From: JAEUPI01 sp963814435
Lineage (GTDB): Bacteria > Pseudomonadota > Gammaproteobacteria > Burkholderiales > Burkholderiaceae_C
Assembly (NCBI GenBank): GCA_963814435.1
Contig: CAWFCV010000006.1
Coordinates: 356,130-420,129, forward strand
Reading direction: 5' to 3'
Length of the DNA: 64,000 bases
Position 1 is the first letter of the stretch. The number at the start of each line of letters is the position of its first letter. Positions 58,500-64,000 of the stretch are shown here, one piece after another. Position numbers and translations under genes: made by a program. The notes beneath the pieces are model-generated. The model saw only the letters and a list, made by a program, of their open reading frames with translations, was not told where the DNA came from and searched no databases.

Positions 58500-60050
58500 T
58501 CAGTCCTTCGAATCGCCTTGGAAACGGCCGCGTACCCCGCGGTTGTCCTCGATCTCGACGTCGACTCGGTCATCTTGAAACGTCAAGTTCGCCGTTGTCA
58601 CGATTCCCTCGAGAATCGATCGCGAAACGATCTGAAAGCGGGTGTCGGTCAGCCAGCGCCCCTTCGCGGCCCTTAGCTCGTCGGGCTCGTTGTCATTGGT
58701 GCGGTAGTAGCCGTCGAGACCGAGTGGGCCACCGACACGCAAGTCGGGAAGTCCGGCCCTGCTTCGGTCGATGATCGCTTCGTAGGCCGGCGCGGGTGAC
58801 AACAAGTCGAGCCTCATCGACTTCAGCCCGAAAGCGTTGCTCCCAAACCGATACGACTTGCCGGAGATGATGCGGGTCAGCGGCGATGCAAGGCCGACTT
58901 CGGTGGGTTTTTCCGTGGCCGCGTCGTTGAGACGTCCGGCTAGTCGCGCGCTTCCGGCTGCGTCGGCGGGCAGTGCAGATTCGGACCTAGCGGCCCCGGT
59001 GAGGCGATCGATCAGAGCGATGGTCTGGTAGCGCTGCCGTCCGGTCGCGACTGCGACCATGTCGAGATCGGGTAACACGATGATCAGTTGGCGCAGGAAG
59101 CCGACTGCCATGTACGCGCGCTTGTCTGGAACGGCCCACCAACCGTTGGCGTAGCGAAGGCTCGGCGTCGTGCCGAGGCGCATGTCGACCGATGCGTGAT
59201 ACACCTTGTCGACCCAGCTCGCCGGCAGCAGCTGTTGCCCGGCCCACTGGCCGCCGCGCAGATAGAGGTAGCCGATCTTCGCCATGTCTCGCGGACGCAT
59301 GAAGAGGCCGTAGCCACCGACCGTGATCCCTTGCGGGTCATGGCGCCATGTGACGTCGGTGATGCCGAGCGGCGTGAAGAGCTTCTGCTTCGCGTAGTCC
59401 AACGCGCTGGCCCCCGTCTTCTTCGCCAGAATCGCCGACAGCAAGTGCCAAGTGCCGCTGTTGTAGTCAAAAACCAGCCCTGGGGCCTGCGCCATCGGGC
59501 GATCGAGGACAAAGCCGACCCAATCGCGACTGCGCTCCATTTGAAGCATCGTTTCCGGCGGCGCGTTGGTCAGTGGCTCGCGCCAGTCAAGGCCTGACGT
59601 CGAGTCGAGCAGCATGTCCAGCGTCATCGCCTTCTTGATTGCGTCGAGGTTGGCGATCTTGCGTTCGGGGAACAGATCGATCACCGGCTGGTCGAGCGCC
59701 CCGAGTACGCCCTCCTTGAATGCGATGCCGGCCAGCGTGCCGACGACAGCCTTGGTCACCGAATTCACTATGTGCTTGAGCCTCGGCCGAAACGGCGCGT
59801 AGTGCGCCTCGACGACGATGCGGCCGTGGCGAATGATAAGAAGACTGTCCATTGCGTTGGCCGCACCGAAGTCGACGAGATCGGCCAGGGCGTTCGACGA
59901 CATGCCCTGCTCTTCGGGAGTTGATGTCTGCCAGTCGGTTGTCTGCCACGAGTTCGGGTCGGCTGCGGCTGCGGGGTGCAGCGCGACACAGCAGACAGCG
60001 AAGAAGAGCGCAAGAACTACTGACCCGAACCGGCTGTTTTTGAACTGCAT
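58500..60050 (-). CDS. Secreted serine hydrolase, beta-lactamase (class C) fold
   Basis: 516 residues from MQFKNSRFGSVVLALFFAVC, with a signal peptide cleaved near residue 30 (HPAAAADP). The catalytic Ser-Lys is IVNSVTKAVVG (SxxK), the Tyr motif is FDYNSGTWH (YxN), and the domain continues TPLGITDVTWRHDPQGITVG. A C-terminal ~150-residue extension resembles lipocalin-like domains found after this fold. Such proteins are mostly esterases or peptidases; there is no reason to call it a resistance enzyme. AGGGGTGACC precedes the ATG. The longer frame to 60161 is an unsupported extension. Confidence 0.87.
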   Translation of the reverse strand: MQFKNSRFGSVVLALFFAVCCVALHPAAAADPNSWQTTDWQTSTPEEQGMSSNALADLVDFGAANAMDSLLIIRHGRIVVEAHYAPFRPRLKHIVNSVTKAVVGTLAGIAFKEGVLGALDQPVIDLFPERKIANLDAIKKAMTLDMLLDSTSGLDWREPLTNAPPETMLQMERSRDWVGFVLDRPMAQAPGLVFDYNSGTWHLLSAILAKKTGASALDYAKQKLFTPLGITDVTWRHDPQGITVGGYGLFMRPRDMAKIGYLYLRGGQWAGQQLLPASWVDKVYHASVDMRLGTTPSLRYANGWWAVPDKRAYMAVGFLRQLIIVLPDLDMVAVATGRQRYQTIALIDRLTGAARSESALPADAAGSARLAGRLNDAATEKPTEVGLASPLTRIISGKSYRFGSNAFGLKSMRLDLLSPAPAYEAIIDRSRAGLPDLRVGGPLGLDGYYRTNDNEPDELRAAKGRWLTDTRFQIVSRSILEGIVTTANLTFQDDRVDVEIEDNRGVRGRFQGDSKD

Positions 60051-60513
60051 GGTCACCCCTCTTGTAGCCCGATGCCCTTTTCGTCGCTCGCAGGGCAATG
60101 GGATTCTCTGCCTTCTCTCAGACGCTTCGCACCAGCGCTGGCGTTGCACCAATGGATTCAAGCGCCGGAGACTTCAAGGTCTGCTTGCCGACCAAGACAG
60201 GTGAACAAGAGAAGTCGGCTCCGGGTCGACTCAAACCGCCAATGATCTTTGGCAGCGGTCGTTCGATCCGGCTCTACCGGGAGCGTCGGCTTCCTGGTGA
60301 TGTTGCGGACTGGCAGTCGGCCATCCGCTGAAGGTGGCGCCTGGCAGCTTCCCGGCATCTCGTCTCGTCGACGCTGCGCCGGAAGCAACCGCAAACTGGT
60401 CACCAGAACGGGGCCCCACAGAGGCAGGCACCCAAAGGTAGTCGGCACTCGAAGCGATTGAGCCGCAGTGCAGGGCTTGAGACCGTCCGAGGTCACCACC
60501 TCGGGAGCATCGC
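60051..60513. other. Intergenic stretch before the IS91 fragment
   Basis: About 460 bases; no gene seen. It probably contains the left end of the IS91-type element. Confidence 0.45.
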
Positions 60514-60825
60514 GTGCAAGCCATCGGTGCGCAGCCTCACCTGGCGCCCGATGGCGCCCCGGTCCACTACGAGCGCCACCGCCCGGAGCAGACCACGCTG
60601 TACCGCCTGGTGCAGCAGCACGCTGCGACCTTCTTCGAGCAGGCTGAGGCCGCGGCCTCAGCCGATCTGCCGCAGTTTGTGAAGGATGAGGTCGACGCCT
60701 TCCTCGAATGCGGCATCCTGGCCCACGGCTTTCTGCGCCTGCGTTGTGGCGACTGCAGCCACGACAAGCTGGTCGCCTTCTCGTGCAAGCGCCGAGGCTT
60801 TTGCCCGTCGTGCGGGGATCGACGC
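60514..60825 (+). pseudogene. IS91-family transposase, N-terminal fragment
   Basis: About 104 residues of the zinc-binding N-terminus: QTTLYRLVQQHAATFFEQAE, FVKDEVDAFLECGILAHGFL and the cysteine cluster RCGDCSHDKLVAFSCKRRGF CPSCGDRR. The HUH catalytic domain is absent; the match ends near 60825 and unrelated sequence follows. Related to the recombinase-bearing IS91 group, a member of which begins at 63315. Confidence 0.8.
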
Positions 60826-60953
60826 CGCTTCGCCTCCGGCCTTGCCCTCGGCATGGCGCCGCTGGCCGGCCACGCGCAGACGACCGGCAGGACTGCTCGC
60901 GTCGGCTCTCTCAGCAGTGCAGCGACGCGGCCCGACTCCGAGCTCCAGCAACG

Positions 60954-61394
60954 TCCCTGGAGTCTCGAGATGCGTCGCCTGGGCTGGTCGGCCTCCTGCT
61001 CGTCGTCGAAGACGATCGGCCTGTCCAACAGCTCGAACTCGGCGCGGCTGCCGTGCAGCCAGCGCAGCGCTTGAGCATCTTCGGCGTGCCGCGCCGGCTC
61101 GGCGATCGGCTCGAGCTTGTTATCGTCGATCGGCGCGCCGCGCAGGAAGCGCGATTTCCCGCAGGCGTGGTTCTCGATCACTTCGAGCGCGAGGCACGCC
61201 GTCCTGTCGCCTTGGCGCGCGAACTGCAGCAGCAGCCGGTTGCTGTAGTCGAGCTTGGCACGGTAGTAGCCGCCGACATGCAGCTTCTTGACGTCGGCCG
61301 CGCGCAAGTCGCCGGCCTCGATGGCCGCCCGAAGCTTGGCAAATGCCGGCTTGACGCGCCGCAGGTCCAGATCCTTGGACTGAAGAAGGCGCAT
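60954..61394 (-). pseudogene. N-terminal fragment of a UvrD/Rep-like superfamily I helicase protein
   Basis: 147 recognisable residues beginning MRLLQSKDLDLRRVKPAFAK and continuing YYRAKLDYSNRLLLQFARQG, CLALEVIENHACGKSRFLRG and FDDEQEADQPRRRI. I recognise this as the N-terminal accessory region found before UvrD-type helicase domains in a family of large proteins. Confidence in the family is moderate. The helicase motifs themselves are missing; the match ends 130 bases before the facing IS91 fragment. Confidence 0.6.
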
Positions 61395-61719
61395 CGCGGC
61401 AGGTCGGGCGTGAGACTGTCCGGATTGTGCGGGCTGTCATTGGAACGACCCCGCCTACGTGGGAACGTAGCCGGTCAGACGGCGGCCCCTCGCTCAAGGA
61501 CGGGGTTCATTGCGCGCTTACCATAGTTCGGCGCCGGAACGCGGCAAGTCCCAGCAGGTCATAGCTCGATTGGCGGCGCTTCAACCAACCGACCCGACGG
61601 ACACACCGCGTCGGGGTCTGGAGGTCGTAGGTCAGGAATTCGTATTGTGCTTGGGACAAACCCTGATCGTTGGCGTGGAGGCCACAACTGTCAGCGTTTC
61701 CCAACCTGAGGTGACGCCA
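61395..61719. other. Intergenic stretch between helicase fragment and integron integrase
   Basis: 325 bases with no supportable gene. Confidence 0.45.
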
Positions 61720-63060
61720 CTACCGCCGCAGCGTCGTCCACAATCGGTTAAGCCTGCGCCACCAACTTCGCAGCACGCCGTGCGTGCTGCGACTGACAGG
61801 TTGTTCAGCGAATGGGCGTTCATCCTCGGCAGCCGCCGCGCCGGGATCGTGGTCCTGTGCAGGACCTGTCGAACCGAAAGGCCGAGGCGAAGGCAGTAGT
61901 TCATCCATCGAACCGGACTGCTCGTCTTGAGCCTCGCGGGTCGTAGGCGGCTGCGTTGCCGGCGCCACCCAAGGCTGCCTCGCCGCCGCCCCGGCTAGCA
62001 CATCCAGCGGGCTGGCAGTGTGCCCGGCCTCCACCTTGAGCACGTGCGTGTAGATCATTGTCGTGCTCACGTCGCTGTGGCCAAGGAGTTCTTGCACCGT
62101 GCGAATGTCCGTGCCCGACTGCAGCAGGTGTGTGGCAAAGGCATGTCGCAGCGTGTGTACGGTGGCCGGCTTTTCGATAGCCGCATCGCGAACCGCCTGG
62201 CGCATTGCGCGCTGCAGGCGCTGCTCGGACAGGTGGTGCCGCCGCCAAACGTTGACCCGGCACCCAGTTCCTGCGGTGCCGCCAAGCTCATCGCCCGTAG
62301 CTGGTGCCGGCCCATTGCCGCGCGGGTCGATTGACAGCTGCTCGGCCGGAAACACCCAGAACCAGGCCCAGGTGTGCCCAGAGCGCGGGTACTTCCGATC
62401 GAGCGCAAACGGCATGTGCACGCCAGGCACGCTGTTCGCGCGGTCATGCGCCCAGAGGGCGCGCGCGTGGCGCACCTGCGCTCGCAGGGGCTCCACCAGC
62501 GATTGCGGCAACATGACAACACGATCCTTGCCGCCCTTGCCGTCGCGGACGACGATGACGCCACGGGCGAATTCGACATCCTTGACACGCAGCCGCGTCC
62601 CCTCCAGCAGCCGCATGCCGGTGCCGTAGAGCAGGCGCGCCAGCAGCCCGCATTCGCCATCCAGACGCTGCAACACCGCCATGACCTCGGACTGCGTCAG
62701 CACCACAGGAATACGCCGCGCCGCGGCGGGACGTTCGATCTCGGCCATCCACGGCAGGTCGACCTGCAACACCCGCCGGTACAAGAACAGCAATGCTGAG
62801 AGCGCTTGTTTGTGGGTGGCGGGCGCAACGTCGCGGTCGTTGGCCAGGTGGCTGAGAAACTGTGCGACTTCCTGCCGCCCGAGATCGCCCGGATGGCGCA
62901 GGCCATTGAAGTGGATGAACTGCCGCACCCAGTAGAGGTAGGCCTGCTCGGTGCGGATGCTGTAGTGCAGGTAGCGCAGTTGCTCGCGCAACTGAGCCAA
63001 CAAACGCGTCGGCGGCGGCGTCACCTTGACGTGTTGAGCGGCTGCCGCAATACTGTTCAT
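61720..63060 (-). CDS. intI: Integron integrase IntI, with C-terminal extension
   Basis: 446 residues from the ATG at 63058-63060 (an upstream TTG at 63078 adds six). The N-terminal SAM-like domain reads RLLAQLREQLRYLHYSIRTE. The catalytic domain has Arg in LYGTGMRLLEGTRLRVKDVE, HTLRHAFATHLL, and the nucleophile Tyr in HSDVSTTMIYTHVL. The IntI-specific insertion ALDRKYPRSGHTWAWFWVFP identifies it as an integron integrase, not XerC/D. After SPLDVL, where IntI proteins normally end, ~95 extra low-complexity residues follow. A LexA box covers the start codon. Confidence 0.9.
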   Translation of the reverse strand: MNSIAAAAQHVKVTPPPTRLLAQLREQLRYLHYSIRTEQAYLYWVRQFIHFNGLRHPGDLGRQEVAQFLSHLANDRDVAPATHKQALSALLFLYRRVLQVDLPWMAEIERPAAARRIPVVLTQSEVMAVLQRLDGECGLLARLLYGTGMRLLEGTRLRVKDVEFARGVIVVRDGKGGKDRVVMLPQSLVEPLRAQVRHARALWAHDRANSVPGVHMPFALDRKYPRSGHTWAWFWVFPAEQLSIDPRGNGPAPATGDELGGTAGTGCRVNVWRRHHLSEQRLQRAMRQAVRDAAIEKPATVHTLRHAFATHLLQSGTDIRTVQELLGHSDVSTTMIYTHVLKVEAGHTASPLDVLAGAAARQPWVAPATQPPTTREAQDEQSGSMDELLPSPRPFGSTGPAQDHDPGAAAAEDERPFAEQPVSRSTHGVLRSWWRRLNRLWTTLRR

Positions 63061-63070
63061 ACATCCAGTA
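63051..63070 (-). promoter_or_regulatory. LexA (SOS) box over the intI start
   Basis: TACTGTTCATACATCCAGTA fits CTG-N10-CAG with flanking TA on both sides. It overlaps the intI ATG (63058-63060), so LexA binding would block transcription, as known for other integron integrases. Confidence 0.8.
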
Positions 63071-63120
63071 TCGTTCAATCAACGGCGATGATCAAGGCCC
63101 GCAACCTCATCGGCGAAACC

Positions 63121-63213
63121 AAGTTCGGCGTCACACCTGAAGTTCGGCGTCAGTTCACGCCTTGACTGTGCTTGCGGGTATGGTGCTATGGTGAAGTCGA
63201 AATTACGTTGAAC
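63121..63213 (+). other. Candidate attI region
   Basis: AAGTTCGGCGTCA occurs twice (63121-63133 and 63140-63152), and GTTGAAC at 63207-63213 fits the integron core GTTRRRY. Direct repeats plus a core on the divergent side of intI are what an attI would show. No attC sites were found in the window. Confidence 0.35.
63162..63191 (+). promoter_or_regulatory. Possible promoter of the IS91-type recombinase
   Basis: TTGACT followed after 16-19 bases by TGCTATGGT (an extended -10-like element), about 125 bases before the ATG at 63315. Confidence 0.35.
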
Positions 63214-63278
63214 TAAACCGCTGACGCGGTGGTGGGTCCTCGACGAGGAGGTCGCGCAGCCGCCGTACCTTGATCGAT

Positions 63279-63294
63279 GCGGGCATGTGCCCGC
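63279..63294. repeat. Palindrome GCGGGCATGTGCCCGC before the recombinase
   Basis: 7-bp arms around TG, 20 bases before the recombinase ATG; possible subterminal structure of the IS91-type element. Confidence 0.5.
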
Positions 63295-63314
63295 GCTGAT
63301 CGAGGAGAACGGTG

Positions 63315-64000
63315 ATGACCCCGCTTCGACAACGCATGCTCGACGCACTGGTGCTGCGCGGCATGGCCGCGCGCACCCAGGAGAGCTACATCGAGGCCGT
63401 GTCGCGCCTAGCGCGGCACTACGGTTGCAGCCCCGAGTCGCTCTCGGCCGAGCAGGTGCAACAGTACCTGCTGCACCTGGTGCGCGATCGTCACCTGGCG
63501 CGCGCCAGCGTCAACCAGTACGGCTGCGCATTTCGCTTCCTGTACGGCACCGTGCTCGGGCTGGAGGGCCACGCGTTCCAGATTCCGCTGGCCCCGCAGT
63601 TGCAGCGCCTGCCGCAGATCCTGTCGCGCGCCGAGGTCGCGGCGGTGCTGTCGTGCGCACGCGACCTGCGCGCGCATGTGCTGCTGGCCACGGCCTACGG
63701 GCTGGGCCTGCGGGTGAGCGAGCTGTGCGCGCTGCGCGTGGAGCACATCGACAGCGCCGCCGACCGCATGTGCGTGCACGTCGTGCAAGGCAAGGGCGCG
63801 CGCGACCGCTACGTGCCGCTGGCCGACGATCTGCTGGCGCTGCTGCGCCGCTACTGGCAGACCTGCCGGCCACGCCAGTGGCTGTTCGGCCCGCGCGCGG
63901 GCCAGCCCCGAGCGCTGCATGTGCAATTGGCCCAACGGACGTACTGCCGCGCCCGCGACGCCGCAGGCATCACCAAGGTGGGTGGCATTCACACCTTGCG
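63315..64000 (+). CDS. Tyrosine recombinase of an IS91-type element (cut by window end)
   Basis: 228 codons with no stop before the window edge. MTPLRQRMLDALVLRGMAAR TQESYIEAVSRLARHYGCSP is the N-terminal core-binding domain. The catalytic domain begins LPQILSRAEVAAVLSCARDL, with Arg in AYGLGLRVSELCALRVEHID and the second box starting at GGIHTL. Such XerD-like proteins accompany the transposase in the ISPps1/ISSod25 branch of IS91. GAGGAG lies 8 bases before the ATG. The transposase would lie beyond 64000. Confidence 0.8.
   Translation, partial: MTPLRQRMLDALVLRGMAARTQESYIEAVSRLARHYGCSPESLSAEQVQQYLLHLVRDRHLARASVNQYGCAFRFLYGTVLGLEGHAFQIPLAPQLQRLPQILSRAEVAAVLSCARDLRAHVLLATAYGLGLRVSELCALRVEHIDSAADRMCVHVVQGKGARDRYVPLADDLLALLRRYWQTCRPRQWLFGPRAGQPRALHVQLAQRTYCRARDAAGITKVGGIHTL

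Noticed and set aside
58500..60050. Beta-lactamase resistance gene
   Set aside because: The motifs are those of the broad serine-hydrolase family and the long C-terminal extension is not found in AmpC enzymes.
49037..64000. A complete new phage-defence island
   Set aside because: Only the GHKL ATPase and MntA/HepT are defence-like; the rest is plasmid maintenance, IS and integron debris, so a multi-gene defence system is not supported.

Overview
The window is GC-rich, densely packed DNA that reads as a Burkholderiales betaproteobacterium, probably in the Rubrivivax/Leptothrix/Methylibium neighbourhood. The evidence is the gene content and order: rimP-nusA-infB, fabI, pepA-holC, lptF-lptG-cbiX-cysB, and a Betaproteobacteria-style IF-2 N-terminus. 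No species name can be supported from sequence alone. Many housekeeping genes carry single-base frameshifts, usually repaired by removing one base. Because essential genes such as nusA, fabI, lptF, lptG and holC are hit, I treat these as sequence errors and give each gene its full span.

1-23.7 kb is core chromosome. It holds translation and transcription factors (infB, nusA, rimP), fatty acid synthesis (fabI), a PLP-dependent Arg/Lys/Orn decarboxylase, an NfeD/SPFH membrane pair and tRNA-Ser(GGA). It continues with a branched-chain amino acid binding protein, holC, pepA, the LPS exporter permeases lptFG, a sirohydrochlorin chelatase-like gene with cysB, and a methionine-type aminotransferase. 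A FimV-like protein, a lipid/CoA block (enoyl-CoA hydratase, Crp-type regulator, APH-like kinase, acyl-CoA dehydrogenase) and a GST follow, and the segment ends at tRNA-Arg(TCT).

23.7-37.5 kb is a 13.8 kb integrative mobilizable element inserted in the 3' end of tRNA-Arg(TCT). It has a tyrosine integrase, a 24-bp att duplication with extra repeats at both ends, a ParB/KorB-like gene, an oriT with an IncP-type nic sequence, mobC, a relaxase and an AlpA-like regulator. Its cargo is a secreted protein, an FAD-linked oxidase facing a STAND-type regulator, and a three-gene redox operon. That operon (flavin/2Fe-2S reductase, b-type membrane protein, ten-heme cytochrome c) looks able to move electrons from cytoplasmic NAD(P)H to the periplasm.

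37.5-48.7 kb returns to chromosome: a DUF454 protein, then a protein-quality-control cluster of ftsH, cbpM, cbpA, uspA, homospermidine synthase, hsp20, a second Usp-like gene, a Lon-like protease and a divergent GroEL with Ser at the usual Asp52 position.

48.9-64 kb is a second mobile zone. It opens with a detached 3' half of tRNA-Val(CAC) and an integrase, then nested wreckage (IS5 piece, 3' end of a group II intron, an XRE antitoxin tail). A GHKL/MORC-like ATPase follows, then a plasmid-type oriT/MobC/StbABC/SSB segment with 11-bp iterons, a MntA/HepT toxin-antitoxin pair and a serine hydrolase. The window ends with IS91 and helicase fragments, an integron integrase with a LexA box over its start, and an IS91-associated tyrosine recombinase cut by the window edge.
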